In this document: one piece after another, positions 49,292 to 59,599 of the stretch
How positions within the stretch are numbered: the first letter of the stretch is position 1
How the letters are laid out: each line of letters begins with the position of its first letter
DNA from: Methanomicrobiaceae archaeon
Lineage (GTDB): Archaea > Halobacteriota > Methanomicrobia > Methanomicrobiales > Methanomicrobiaceae
Length of the DNA stretch: 64,000 nt
Direction: 5' to 3'
NCBI GenBank assembly: GCA_016928355.1
Contig: JAFGKW010000036.1
Span: forward strand, 62,001 to 126,000
The notes under the pieces: model-generated
What the model saw: only the letters and a program-made list of their open reading frames with translations
What the model was told of the DNA's origin: nothing
Databases searched by the model: none
Made by a program: the position numbers and the translations under genes

Positions 49292-50074
49292 ATGGAGATT
49301 AATGGAGAAATTGTAGAAACATTAACCAATCTTGGATTTACGGAATATGAGGCGAAAGCATATATTGCTCTTATTGGAATAGGTAGCGCGACTGCAAGGG
49401 AAATTAGCGAAATATCTGGTGTTCCCCACGGCAGGATTTATTCGATCCTTAGATCGCTTTCCGGGAAGGGTTATGTTCTGATTGAGGAAGGAACACCAGC
49501 ACATTATTGTGCTGAAAAACCCTCTGACGTGCTGAGGCCTCTTAAAGAGGATATCGATCGGAGAATATCGAAAGCCGGAGATTATCTCTCAACCATACAT
49601 TATGAATCTCTTCCCCCTTCGAAGATGTGGACGATAAGGAGCGAGGTCGGGGTCCAGAACAGGTTAAAGACCCTTATACAGAATGCCGAAAGAGAGGTAT
49701 TTATTATGTCTGCAGATCCGATGTCCGTCAAACGTGTATCTGAAGATCTTCAGAAGGTGAGGAAAAGGGTCGATATTGAGGTACACACGTTTAATGTAGA
49801 GGCATTTTCAGGTATGAAAGTTGATGTCCACCGAAACAGCGACTTGCTCATAGGTTTTATGGAAAATATGAAAAATTATATCCCTGAAGGAGAATTCAAA
49901 CCGAATGATGAAACAACAAGTGTTTATATTATTGATCGAAAAATCAGCGCTGTGATTGAAGAAGAGAAAGGTAAAATCGTTGGTCATATTGTAGCAATTC
50001 CTGAATTCTGCTATATGATACGATCATTCATGTTCATTCTTGAAAATAATGAGAATCTCGTTCTTCCGGACTGA
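49292..50074 (+). CDS. TrmB family transcriptional regulator
   Basis: LTNLGFTEYEAKAYIALIGIGSATAREISEISGVPHGRIYSILRSLSGKGYV. Confidence 0.92.
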   Translation: MEINGEIVETLTNLGFTEYEAKAYIALIGIGSATAREISEISGVPHGRIYSILRSLSGKGYVLIEEGTPAHYCAEKPSDVLRPLKEDIDRRISKAGDYLSTIHYESLPPSKMWTIRSEVGVQNRLKTLIQNAEREVFIMSADPMSVKRVSEDLQKVRKRVDIEVHTFNVEAFSGMKVDVHRNSDLLIGFMENMKNYIPEGEFKPNDETTSVYIIDRKISAVIEEEKGKIVGHIVAIPEFCYMIRSFMFILENNENLVLPD

Positions 50075-50131
50075 AGTGGTAATTAATATTATATTAACAG
50101 AAATATCAGGATAAATACAGGAGCGATAATC

Positions 50132-50464
50132 ATGACAGAAAAGAAAGGACATTTTGAGAAAGGGAAATGGGTCGAGGAAAAGGAAGCTGAAGCAGAGAAC
50201 ACTGCTGTTGAAATGCCGCAAAAATCCACAGGGGCTGGCAAAGAGGAGAATAAAGAAAATGTTGACGACTTCGACGAAAAGATTGCTGAACTGAAGTCTT
50301 CGGTCTCAAAGAACTTAAATGACCTTTTTGGTGTGGGCAAGGCACTACTAACAACGGAAAAAGGAAGAAACCATCTTGCAAAGAAGATGAAAAAGGCCGA
50401 AGAGAAGATCGATAAAACGATAGAGGATATTGCAGAAGGTTTTGAGAAGGCAATTAAAAAATAA
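50132..50464 (+). CDS. Small highly charged coiled-coil protein
   Basis: 110 aa, Lys/Glu-rich, separate ATG; opposite-strand ORFs look spurious. Confidence 0.6.
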   Translation: MTEKKGHFEKGKWVEEKEAEAENTAVEMPQKSTGAGKEENKENVDDFDEKIAELKSSVSKNLNDLFGVGKALLTTEKGRNHLAKKMKKAEEKIDKTIEDIAEGFEKAIKK

Positions 50465-50679
50465 TTTTTCTATTTTACTATTTATCTCTAAGATCAATTT
50501 TGCGGCCCTCAAACGGAGTCATCATTTTGGTTATTGCAATTCATGTTTCAATAATTCAAAAAAAGCCGAATGTCATCGATGAAGAAACTTGAGAAAATAT
50601 ATCGATATAGGTATTTTTTAAAACAGATTCCTTTTTTTAAAGGAATCATAAAAAAATGAAATTTCAAAGAGCCTGAATA

Positions 50680-50973
50680 TTATTTAAGCTCCATCTCTAC
50701 TCCACCGAACCATCCGGCAGCAAGGTTATATATGAATGCAGCAACTGCACCGTATATAAAACCAAAAACAGCACCACCGATTGCCATAACAATAATCCCT
50801 ATCAGGCCCATTCCAACTCCCATTGCAGCCTGTGGAGCGTATTGTCCCATAAAAAGAGCTAAAAAACTACCAAGAACAAGGAATACAATTCCAACAATCA
50901 GTCCGATTACAAGACTTATTGCAGCACAGATTTTTGCTACAGATATAACACCAAATCTTTTAATTTCGCTCAT
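50680..50973 (-). CDS. Small membrane protein, Gly/Ala/Ile-rich
   Basis: Two or more TM segments; typical archaeal short membrane ORF. Confidence 0.65.
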   Translation of the reverse strand: MSEIKRFGVISVAKICAAISLVIGLIVGIVFLVLGSFLALFMGQYAPQAAMGVGMGLIGIIVMAIGGAVFGFIYGAVAAFIYNLAAGWFGGVEMELK

Positions 50974-51305
50974 AATTCCTCCACATTAATTTTACAAATT
51001 CCTATTTTCATTTCTTATATATATGTGTTTTTAATTTTCTGGGCAAATTCAGAGTATCTCCTTTTTTTTCTTAACAAAAATTTGACCGGAATATCGGTTG
51101 GAAAAGGTTAAGTTCAAACTGAGACCTGTTGTTTAATTTCAGTATAATATTTATTGAAATGGCCATTAAAAAGAAATATGTCTACAATTATTTATCCTTT
51201 TTATAACCTTATGAATGAGGGAAATTTTATGATTTATTATATTGGGGCAATAATTCCCATGTTTTTTGGAAAAGATTTATATATTGTATTGATTATATTT
51301 CAGGT

Positions 51306-51932
51306 ATGCCATCCTTTGGTGAAAAAGTAAAAGGTTTTCTTGTGAAACCTGTTGAGACTTTCAATGCTCATAAAGGTGAAAGTCTCGGTGTTGCTTACCA
51401 GTATTACATCGTTCTGCTTTTGATCTTCTCCATACTCTACGGAATTGTCGCAATTGCACTGGATATGAACTTCCTGACCACTACTATTCAGACATTGTCA
51501 CAGGTGCCCGGGATGGAATGGGTATCTGCATTTTCATTTTTAGGAGCATTTGTAGTAGCCTTTGACGTATTTGTTCTTTATGTCATGTTTGTAATCGGCC
51601 TTTTCTGGATATTTATATCCGGACTGATGATTCACTGCTTTGCTCTTATGCTCGACGCTGAGAAGGGTTACAACCAGACGATAAAGGCAATGATGTATTC
51701 CTACACTCCGTATCTCCTTCTCGGATGGATCCCCTATGTGAACATCATCGCGGCTATCTGGATGCTGGTTCTCCTGGTTCTTGGAATTCGTGAACTTCAG
51801 GAGATTTCCTCAGGAAAAGCCGTAATGGTGGTAATGATTCCCATTGTTCTTACTCTTGTCGGAGTAATTCTCTTTGGAGTCGTTATTGCAGCATTTATTG
51901 GCGGAATCATCGGAATGATGAGTCTCGTCTGA
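51306..51932 (+). CDS. Yip1-domain membrane protein
   Basis: FLVKPVETFNAHKGESLGVAYQYYIVLLLIFSIL; Yip1-like TM bundle; TATA tttatatattg upstream. Confidence 0.75.
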   Translation: MPSFGEKVKGFLVKPVETFNAHKGESLGVAYQYYIVLLLIFSILYGIVAIALDMNFLTTTIQTLSQVPGMEWVSAFSFLGAFVVAFDVFVLYVMFVIGLFWIFISGLMIHCFALMLDAEKGYNQTIKAMMYSYTPYLLLGWIPYVNIIAAIWMLVLLVLGIRELQEISSGKAVMVVMIPIVLTLVGVILFGVVIAAFIGGIIGMMSLV

Positions 51933-52046
51933 AATTATTCTTTTTTTCTTATTTTACCGCAGGTTTTTTTTATCAGGTCTCCCTAATTAAATTCATGGTT
52001 TATGTCTGGAGCTATTTCGGGCTTTTACGACCAAAGGAGGAAAAAA

Positions 52047-52964
52047 ATGAAAAGTATGAAACTGGCCGGGATTATTACACTTATAATCACTGCCATGATT
52101 GTAAGTTCACCTGCATCTGCAGTACTGCTTGAAGAGACATACATGGGCTGGGTATCAAAAATCGAGCCTTCAAAGAATATTGTTCACATATATGTTACTG
52201 AAGTCTATCAGGGAGACGGAACATGGCTGACCTATGGGAAGAGCAAACTTCCAAACCAGATTGTACCAGGGACTACTTCGAATCCTTCGGTATTCACTGA
52301 ACTAAAGCAGGGTGACTCTGTTGAAGTCACTATTATGGGAGGGTCAGGAGGAGAATGGATAACAATCGGTAAGATCGGTTCTGTAGGTTCTACAAGCAAA
52401 CCGATAATCGCCTGCTATGGTGATCCTTCAAGACTGATATCCCCTTTCTACCAGAACTATAAGATATCATTTACACCTGAACCAGACTGTGCACTCTGTG
52501 AAGGGACGTTATGCACAGCATCAATTGCATCTGTAACAGTTGAAAGAGACAGTGCAACCGTTGAGACGGCCGATATGTTCCCCGGAAGCACTCATGTGTT
52601 TGGGTGGGACAGCAGTTACCAGTATATTCCCCAGATTACATTTGTATCAGGCGAGGCGGATTCTACTACCTGTTCTTCATCTTCAGAGATCGGTATGATG
52701 GCAGGGCCCCAGGCAGTATCTGATTTTACAATCTATATTACGCAGAGGAGCACGATCGTAAAAAGCGAGGTTGAAACCCTTGAGACTGAATTTATGACAG
52801 AGGTGCCTACTGAAGTTGTAACGGCTGCAGAAACACAGGTGCCGGTTACGGCTGCAACAACCGTGCTACCTGCAACAACCCCGGCAACATCAGGATTTAC
52901 TATGTTCTGTGCACTGGCTGCAGTATTTGCTGCATTGTGCCTGTTTATAAGAAGAATGGATTAA
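52047..52964 (+). CDS. Secreted surface protein with C-terminal TM anchor
   Basis: aaaggagg RBS 7 nt before ATG 52047; signal peptide; Thr-rich stalk; C-terminal TM. Confidence 0.75.
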   Translation: MKSMKLAGIITLIITAMIVSSPASAVLLEETYMGWVSKIEPSKNIVHIYVTEVYQGDGTWLTYGKSKLPNQIVPGTTSNPSVFTELKQGDSVEVTIMGGSGGEWITIGKIGSVGSTSKPIIACYGDPSRLISPFYQNYKISFTPEPDCALCEGTLCTASIASVTVERDSATVETADMFPGSTHVFGWDSSYQYIPQITFVSGEADSTTCSSSSEIGMMAGPQAVSDFTIYITQRSTIVKSEVETLETEFMTEVPTEVVTAAETQVPVTAATTVLPATTPATSGFTMFCALAAVFAALCLFIRRMD

Positions 52965-52988
52965 GGGGAAAATCCCTGTTCACTTTTT

Positions 52989-54731
52989 TTATTTCCAGCT
53001 TATCGTCCATGTGGTCCCGGAAGGGCCTGTTTTCATGGTAACATCTCCTTTGAGCTGGAGTCTGACAATATTGTTAATCACCCTGATTCCAAGAGTCTGT
53101 GATTTGGATTGATCGAAATCAGCGGGAATTCCTATTCCGTCATCTGATATTATCATATTGTAGCGATGATTTTCATCCATGAACATTTTCAGGCTGATCT
53201 TTCCTGACTCCCTGTCCTTAAAGGCGTATTTGATTGAATTTGTTATAATCTCATTTATGATAAGACTCGCAGGAATGGCCTGCCTTATGTCGAGTTTGCA
53301 TCCTCCGGCATCGGTCGAGTGCATTATCCCTGAATCATCGGAGAAGGCCGAAAGTATACTTGCTACGAGGTTTTCAAAGTGTTCCTGGGCGTCTATCTCC
53401 GAGATGTTTTCAGAGAGGTATATTGATTCATGAACTGCAGCAAGGGAATAGATCCTGTTTTCTGCATCGGTAATCGCTTCGATACACTTTTCGTCATCCA
53501 TGAGTATCTTCTGCATCGTCAGAAAACCTATGATGATTGCCAGATTGTTTTTCACCCTGTGATGAACTTCCTGCAGGAGGATCGTCTTCTCCTCAAGCGA
53601 TCGGCGAAGGTCTTCTTTCACTTTTTTCAGGTCTGTGATATCCTGGGCTACTGAAATAACCCCGTTAAATTCACCGTCTTCGGAGAAGACTCCCATCTTA
53701 TTCATTAGTATCCTGCGGGTTTCACCTTCACTTCCCGGAAGGGCGATGGTCTTTGAGACCGGCATATGTGATGACATTGTCTCAAGATCCATTCTGTGGA
53801 TCTCCTCTGCAGACTCCGGAGGATAAATCTCAAAGGCAGTCTTACCGATAAAATCCTCTTTTTTCATCCCCAGAGAAACCAAAAGTGGATTATTGCACAT
53901 AATATGGCGCATGTTACGATCTTTGTACATGAAGGGTATTGGGATGGTTTCAATGAGCGATTCGAGAAATTGTGCCTGGAGCATGAGTTTGTTCTCATAA
54001 TTTTTTCGTTTTGATATGTCCCTGGCAGTTATTATAAAAACAGGCTTTTTATCGAAGGAATAGCTTCTGATCTTCATCTCTACAGGACAGGATGTTCCAT
54101 CCTTTTTTTTATGCTCGGTCTCTATTACATATATGCCTGAATCTGGGTTACAGTTCTCTCTCCTGTCTTTATGATAATCTTTCAGGGTAGGGGGAATGTT
54201 GGTCGTTAAAACAGAGACGGGTTTTCCGATAAGCTCCTCTCTGCTGTATCCAGTATTTATTAATGTAGTATCATTGCATTCGATTATCTCTCCGATCTCC
54301 CCGTCTTCTGTGCATGTGGTAATATAGGTTGTATCTGATAAACTGTTGAAAAAACTGGAATATCTTTTCTTCTCCGTATTGAGCCTTGCAGAGATAAGAG
54401 ATACTGCTGTCCCAATTGTAACGAAGATGGCTGCTCTTCCCATTGCATATATTATTTCTATGTCTGAAAATCCGGTTACGACTGCTACCATGAGTATATA
54501 TACCACTGAAAGCAGGACCGCGACAACCGGTCCTTTTTTAGGATAATAAAATGCGAAAAGAATTATTGGAATATCGATTAAGTGAGGAGTTACGATTGTA
54601 TAATTCAGGTAATAACAGATTCCCAGAATGATGAATACAATGACAGCTGAAAGAATAATTAATGGAAGTATGTCTATTTTGATTCCGCTTTTGGCCTCTG
54701 ACTGACTGTATTTTCGTTCTTTATCCGACAT
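52989..54731 (-). CDS. Membrane PAS sensor histidine kinase, HisKA_2 type
   Basis: EVHHRVKNNLAIIIGFLTMQ; NEIITNSIKYAF; SDDGIGIPADFD. Confidence 0.92.
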   Translation of the reverse strand: MSDKERKYSQSEAKSGIKIDILPLIILSAVIVFIILGICYYLNYTIVTPHLIDIPIILFAFYYPKKGPVVAVLLSVVYILMVAVVTGFSDIEIIYAMGRAAIFVTIGTAVSLISARLNTEKKRYSSFFNSLSDTTYITTCTEDGEIGEIIECNDTTLINTGYSREELIGKPVSVLTTNIPPTLKDYHKDRRENCNPDSGIYVIETEHKKKDGTSCPVEMKIRSYSFDKKPVFIITARDISKRKNYENKLMLQAQFLESLIETIPIPFMYKDRNMRHIMCNNPLLVSLGMKKEDFIGKTAFEIYPPESAEEIHRMDLETMSSHMPVSKTIALPGSEGETRRILMNKMGVFSEDGEFNGVISVAQDITDLKKVKEDLRRSLEEKTILLQEVHHRVKNNLAIIIGFLTMQKILMDDEKCIEAITDAENRIYSLAAVHESIYLSENISEIDAQEHFENLVASILSAFSDDSGIMHSTDAGGCKLDIRQAIPASLIINEIITNSIKYAFKDRESGKISLKMFMDENHRYNMIISDDGIGIPADFDQSKSQTLGIRVINNIVRLQLKGDVTMKTGPSGTTWTISWK

Positions 54732-54939
54732 CAGTCAGCCGCACCCTTTTTCTTTTTCCCCCCGGATAGTATGAATTCAAACAGCAGGTATTCATAAAAA
54801 CTAATATTTAACCTTTATTATTTTATTTGGGTGGTGAAAAATCATGAAAAAAATCATTCCCCGGTATATTATTTTTTCTTATTGCACCTGTCTTTGAATT
54901 AGATTAATGAATGTCGGGATACAATTATAGATTTATAAT

Positions 54940-56517
54940 ATGTACAGGCCGAGTCTTAGACCGGGAGAAGAGCTTGTAAAAACTTCCCCGGGAGTTACGG
55001 TAAAGAATGTTGCTTTTGATGCATTTTTAACCAGCAAAAGAATTATATTTGTAAAACAAACTGATGACTTTCAGGAAAGAAAGGAACTTGTTTTCCCCCT
55101 GAATCTTGTTAAAGAATACATCGCGTCCTCAGACGAATCGGGAACTCCTGACATCAGATTCTCCATCGAAAAGCCTTCGGGAGAGGTCGGTGATCTGATT
55201 CTCAGATTTGTCCAGACCGGAGATTACCGTTATGCCGAGAGGGATGACTGGATTGAAAACCTGAAAAGTCTTTCCCGTGGTGTTGTTCCGGGTCATGGCA
55301 GCGGGGCAGGGAACGCATTCGCGGGAGATACATTCTCACCCGGAGTTCCTTCCGGAGCAGCCTTATCCCGTGATTCAGATATTTACGGCATACAGCCGCA
55401 GGATACGCATGTTCCTTCGCCAAGGTCTTTCAGGCAGTCCCCGCCGGAAGTTGAATATTCCCATCCGCAGGGGTTCTCCCAGCCACCCGTAAGTCCGCAG
55501 GTACCCCCTCCTTTTCCCGGAGAGCAGCCCCGGGCCTCTCCTCCTGCTCCCGGTCCGATCCCTGATGCACCTTCGACTATGTTCTGCAGGTTCTGCGGTG
55601 CAAAGGTTCCCTCCGGCTCTGTATTCTGCCCGTCATGCGGCGGAAAACTGGGTGGACAGCAGGAAATGCGGCAGCCTCCGGTTTCACAGCCTCCTCCTCA
55701 GAGGCCTCCGGAAAATCGGCAACCGGTATCGCCTCCTCCACCTCATCCTCCTGTTCAGCAGGGCGGCGGGTTTGTAGTACCCCCTCCCCCGGTTCAGGGT
55801 GGCTATGGTCAGCAGCCCGGCTATCCTCCCCGTGACGGGGGGATCTCTATGGCGGATGATCGCGGCTACGGGTATGATGCGGGCCGGCAGGCATCTCCCG
55901 TGAACCGAAAAGCCATGATGAAAGAGCAGGCGAAAGCAGAAAAGGCCCGCATGAAAGAGCAGGCCAGGGCCGAGAAGGAGCAGCGCAAAGCGATGAAGAA
56001 GGCGCAGAAGGGCGGCTATGGCGGATATGATGACCCTTACGGCTATAAAGAGAGCAGGATGCCCGAGCCGAAAGTCCTCATAATGATAATTGCGGTCATT
56101 GCAGTAATTGCAGTTGGTGGATATGCTTATACAAGCGGAATGATTGGCGGGGGCACAACCGCCTCCCCGGGAGATTCCCAGTCGTCGTCGACAGCGGCTG
56201 CAACGGCCGTACCGGGTTCAACTACTGTTTCGACGACTTATGGAAACTGGTATTTTGAAGTTTTATATAGTGGAGACTGGTCGGGGACCTATACCTATAA
56301 CGGACAGCAATACTCGATATCCGGATTTGGGTACCAGAAAAGTCCCAATATTACCGATCCCTCCGGAACAATTTCAATAAGCATCACTAAGGATGATGGA
56401 GAAACCGGAAAAGTCATGGAGGTTTCCCTCTATGATGCGAAGAGTGTCCCTGTCGAGACCGAGTTATCTTCTACTGATGCCGGAGAAACAGTTGCAATCG
56501 ACTATGCCGTGAGCTGA
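54940..56517 (+). CDS. PH-like domain, zinc ribbon, Pro-rich linker, TM and extracytoplasmic domain protein
   Basis: FLTSKRIIFVKQ (PH/GRAM-like), MFCRFCGAKVPSGSVFCPSCGGKL, long P/Q/G-rich segment, TM VLIMIIAVIAVIAVGGYAY. Confidence 0.75.
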   Translation: MYRPSLRPGEELVKTSPGVTVKNVAFDAFLTSKRIIFVKQTDDFQERKELVFPLNLVKEYIASSDESGTPDIRFSIEKPSGEVGDLILRFVQTGDYRYAERDDWIENLKSLSRGVVPGHGSGAGNAFAGDTFSPGVPSGAALSRDSDIYGIQPQDTHVPSPRSFRQSPPEVEYSHPQGFSQPPVSPQVPPPFPGEQPRASPPAPGPIPDAPSTMFCRFCGAKVPSGSVFCPSCGGKLGGQQEMRQPPVSQPPPQRPPENRQPVSPPPPHPPVQQGGGFVVPPPPVQGGYGQQPGYPPRDGGISMADDRGYGYDAGRQASPVNRKAMMKEQAKAEKARMKEQARAEKEQRKAMKKAQKGGYGGYDDPYGYKESRMPEPKVLIMIIAVIAVIAVGGYAYTSGMIGGGTTASPGDSQSSSTAAATAVPGSTTVSTTYGNWYFEVLYSGDWSGTYTYNGQQYSISGFGYQKSPNITDPSGTISISITKDDGETGKVMEVSLYDAKSVPVETELSSTDAGETVAIDYAVS

Positions 56518-56531
56518 AGGAAGAATAAAAG

Positions 56532-57278
56532 ATGTATAAACTCGTATTGCTAAGGCACGGGGAGAGTGTCTGGAACAGGGAGAACCGGTTTACAGGCTGG
56601 ACCGATGTTGATCTCTCTGAAAAGGGGCTGAATGAGGCTCACAGTGCAGGGAAACTACTCAAAGATGAGGGTTATATCTTCGATATAGCGTACACCTCCG
56701 TCCTCAAGAGGGCGATTAGGACATTATGGATCACTCTCGATGAGATGGACCTGATGTGGATTCCGGTATCACGCTCGTGGAGGCTGAACGAGCGTCACTA
56801 TGGTGCGCTCCAGGGACTGAACAAGTCGGAGACAGCGGAAAAGTACGGTGAGGATCAGGTGTTTATCTGGAGGAGGAGTTATGATATACCTCCACCGCCT
56901 CTCGAAGAGGGTGATGAGAGAAACCCGAAGAACGATCCGAGATATGGCGGCCTGAAACCAGAGGAGTATCCTCTGACTGAATGCCTCGAGGACACAGTCG
57001 AAAGATTCCTTCCGTACTGGAACAATGAGATCGCCCCTGCGATAAAATCAGGAAAGAGGGTGCTGATTGCAGCCCATGGAAACAGTCTCCGTGCCCTGAT
57101 TAAAAATCTTGACAATATCTCGGACTATGAGATCTCGCAGTTAAACATCCCAACGGGAGTCCCGCTTGTCTATGAACTTGATGATGACCTAAATCCGATA
57201 AGACACTACTATCTTGGCGACCAGGCCGCAATAGAGGCCGCGATTAAGTCTGTCGAAGGACAGGGCAAATCAAAATAA
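56532..57278 (+). CDS. gpmA: 2,3-bisphosphoglycerate-dependent phosphoglycerate mutase
   Basis: [61 protein letters not shown]. Confidence 0.95.
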   Translation: MYKLVLLRHGESVWNRENRFTGWTDVDLSEKGLNEAHSAGKLLKDEGYIFDIAYTSVLKRAIRTLWITLDEMDLMWIPVSRSWRLNERHYGALQGLNKSETAEKYGEDQVFIWRRSYDIPPPPLEEGDERNPKNDPRYGGLKPEEYPLTECLEDTVERFLPYWNNEIAPAIKSGKRVLIAAHGNSLRALIKNLDNISDYEISQLNIPTGVPLVYELDDDLNPIRHYYLGDQAAIEAAIKSVEGQGKSK

Positions 57279-57355
57279 TTTTTTTAGATTATCATTTAAA
57301 CGATAGGGAATAGAATATCCCTTTCATGGCGATTAGGGATTAAGAATTTTTAGAA

Positions 57356-57395
57356 GGGCATAAGCCCCTTACAGGGCAGCCAGATGCTTATGCCC
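57356..57395. terminator. 10-bp perfect inverted repeat between convergent gpmA and ycaO
   Basis: GGGCATAAGC 57356-57365 and GCTTATGCCC 57386-57395, 20-nt loop; no strong T-tract. Confidence 0.5.
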
Positions 57396-57459
57396 AAATA
57401 GATTTGCAGGATTATTTTCGTTTACGTGAAAAAGGTAGAAGAAATAAAAAAGACCTGGT

Positions 57460-58656
57460 TCACCAGCTGGGTTTTTTCCTTATTCTAGTCTTGTCCATGT
57501 AGGAGACTTCAAGGCCCGGAATTACAACCCTGACTACAGGAATATCTGTTGTTGAAAGATCACATACACACACCCTCCCAGTATGCTCCTTAAGCTCTTC
57601 AAGAGTGACGTTGAGGTCGTCATCGATATACTCGGTGCTCTTGTCGGGAATTTCCGAGAGTTTTATGGTTTCGGCCTCTTCCTTAAACCACATCCTGTTG
57701 ATTCTCTTGAGCCTCTCGTAGCCGGCCTTTTCTATAAGCATCCGGCGTTTGGGATCTTCCCGTCCTCCCTGTAATGAGCTTCCCCTGCTCTGTGCAACCT
57801 CGGTAAGCGCTCTTAAGGCGGCAATCTCCGGGTTCAGGTGTGTTCCTGATCCCATAACAAGCAGCGATGGATCCTTTGTCAGAGTGTCGTCCCCTCCTGC
57901 AGCAACAGTTGGAACGCCGGTCTTTCCATCGATAAGCCACAGGTGAATCTCTACCCCCTTGCTCTCGAATATGTCGAGAATTTCCTTTGCAGGCCCTTCC
58001 TTATCAATAATAATCTTTTTGCCGAGGGATCTTGCATTCTCCGCATCACTCAGGGCATCCCTCTCGATAACCTCGAATATTGCGTGCAGTATTGCCTCTT
58101 CCATTACGTTTCCGCTTGCAAGACCGTTTGTGTCGCTCCTGAAGAGCTGCTGGGCCATTCCGACGGGATCATATGGGTGAAAGACGGCATTGCTGGGGAT
58201 GTAGATCTCCTCGTCGTTCATTATATCCCATGACGGGGTCCAGTGGAGCCTCTCTCCGCTCTCGAGCCTCCGTGGCAGTATGAGGTCTGAGGGATCGACA
58301 GCCCTTGCAAGTCCCATTCCCTCGAAACTGTCATAGATCATATTTTCACCCCTGTATTCGGCATTGTGCCTCTCGATTGCCTCCATCATTGCCGAGACCT
58401 CTGCATGAACAGGGAGTGTTCCCTTTCCGGCATGAACCCTGGTTGAACCCGGCTTTGCTCCCGGCCTTAATGCAGAATAAACCGGTATTCCAAGCCTGTC
58501 CAGGTGTGTTATGTCTTCAACCTCCACAACGCCGATCTCCGGCATCATGGGTTTGATCTTCTCAAGCGTCTTCTCCGGATCGATTACCCTGTGGGTGCCT
58601 TCGAAGTATTCCTTTTTTATTCTGGTTATCCTGATTGGGTTAATATGAGTGAACAT
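57460..58656 (-). CDS. ycaO: YcaO-related protein, methanogenesis marker protein 1
   Basis: HAGKGTLPVHAEVSAMMEAIERHNAEYRGE; HAIFEVIERDALS; ALTEVAQSR. Confidence 0.88.
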   Translation of the reverse strand: MFTHINPIRITRIKKEYFEGTHRVIDPEKTLEKIKPMMPEIGVVEVEDITHLDRLGIPVYSALRPGAKPGSTRVHAGKGTLPVHAEVSAMMEAIERHNAEYRGENMIYDSFEGMGLARAVDPSDLILPRRLESGERLHWTPSWDIMNDEEIYIPSNAVFHPYDPVGMAQQLFRSDTNGLASGNVMEEAILHAIFEVIERDALSDAENARSLGKKIIIDKEGPAKEILDIFESKGVEIHLWLIDGKTGVPTVAAGGDDTLTKDPSLLVMGSGTHLNPEIAALRALTEVAQSRGSSLQGGREDPKRRMLIEKAGYERLKRINRMWFKEEAETIKLSEIPDKSTEYIDDDLNVTLEELKEHTGRVCVCDLSTTDIPVVRVVIPGLEVSYMDKTRIRKKPSW

Positions 58657-58714
58657 TCCTATGAGATGTTTGGAAAACCAACTTTATATTTTAGTTGCAC
58701 TTAACAAACTGTAA

Positions 58715-58999
58715 ATGGATGAAGTTACGATTCCCGCCGGTTCACTTGTAAGGTATCCCAGGACCGGGACTTCGGGCAAAGCGGGAAACACGATGTTAAT
58801 TGACGGGATTGAATTTGTCCTCATCGAGTCGTCCGGCATGTATTACAGGGTTGATCAGCTCATTTTAGTTGATTCTGTCACGGCGAAGCGTGAGAGGGGC
58901 GAAGAGAAAGGAGCAGAGCGCTTCAGGGAGCAGAAAGAGCTGAGCAGCGAGGAGTTAAAGGACGCGTTTGATGATGTAACCGGCGTGGGTGCCGGATAA
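58715..58999 (+). CDS. DUF2098-like small protein
   Basis: VTIPAGSLVRYPRTGTSGKAGNTMLIDGIEFVLIESSGMYYRVDQLILVD. Confidence 0.65.
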   Translation: MDEVTIPAGSLVRYPRTGTSGKAGNTMLIDGIEFVLIESSGMYYRVDQLILVDSVTAKRERGEEKGAERFREQKELSSEELKDAFDDVTGVGAG

Positions 59000-59006
59000 A
59001 AAAAAA

Positions 59007-59429
59007 TTATTCTTCTATCGGGATTGTGGTCAGTTTTACCGAGTCCACTCCCTTCTGGGCCATAAGGCTCTCGGCAATCTTTTTTATCTCTCCCGCATCT
59101 CCCCTGACAAGAATTATTTCAAGACATTTTTCATGAGAAACATGGGAGTGGAGTGAGGACTGTATAATGTTGATATGCTCATGCTGTATCTCGGTCAGTA
59201 CCTGAAGAAGGCCTCTTTGTTCATGATCATAGACCATGGTTATGACGCCCTGCCTTTCACCCTGTACATCGGACATCCACTGATAATATGTGATGTAGCT
59301 TCTAATAGCATCCCGTATCCCTTCCGATCTCGAAGAATATCCTCTGTATTGCAGGATATCGTCAAATTTATCGAGAAGATTCTTCGGGAGTGAAATACCT
59401 ATCCTTGAAAGATCAGAGTCATGTGTCAT
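59007..59429 (-). CDS. nikR: NikR nickel-responsive ribbon-helix-helix regulator
   Basis: SRIGISLPKNLLDKFDDILQYRGYSSRSEGIRDAIRSYI; HEHINIIQSSLHSHVSHEKCLEIILVRG. Confidence 0.93.
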   Translation of the reverse strand: MTHDSDLSRIGISLPKNLLDKFDDILQYRGYSSRSEGIRDAIRSYITYYQWMSDVQGERQGVITMVYDHEQRGLLQVLTEIQHEHINIIQSSLHSHVSHEKCLEIILVRGDAGEIKKIAESLMAQKGVDSVKLTTIPIEE

Positions 59430-59599
59430 CTTGTTTCACCTTTTACTTTTGAATAGAGTTAGAATGTATTACTGTTTGTGTCTTTTATTAAAAGTGTTTC
59501 TTACTTGATATGTTCTCTGGGTGGTATGGCTTATATTCTTTAATGCAATTAAATTAAAGTTTAATTAAATCAAAATAAATTGTTTGTGGGGCGAAGCAT

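Noticed and set aside
51138-51162. ATTTCA...TGAAAT inverted repeat upstream of the Yip1 gene
   Set aside because: Short, AT-rich and expected by chance in this intergenic region.
55565-55835. Alternate-frame ORFs in the Pro-rich segment
   Set aside because: Artefact of low-complexity CCT/CCG-rich coding sequence.
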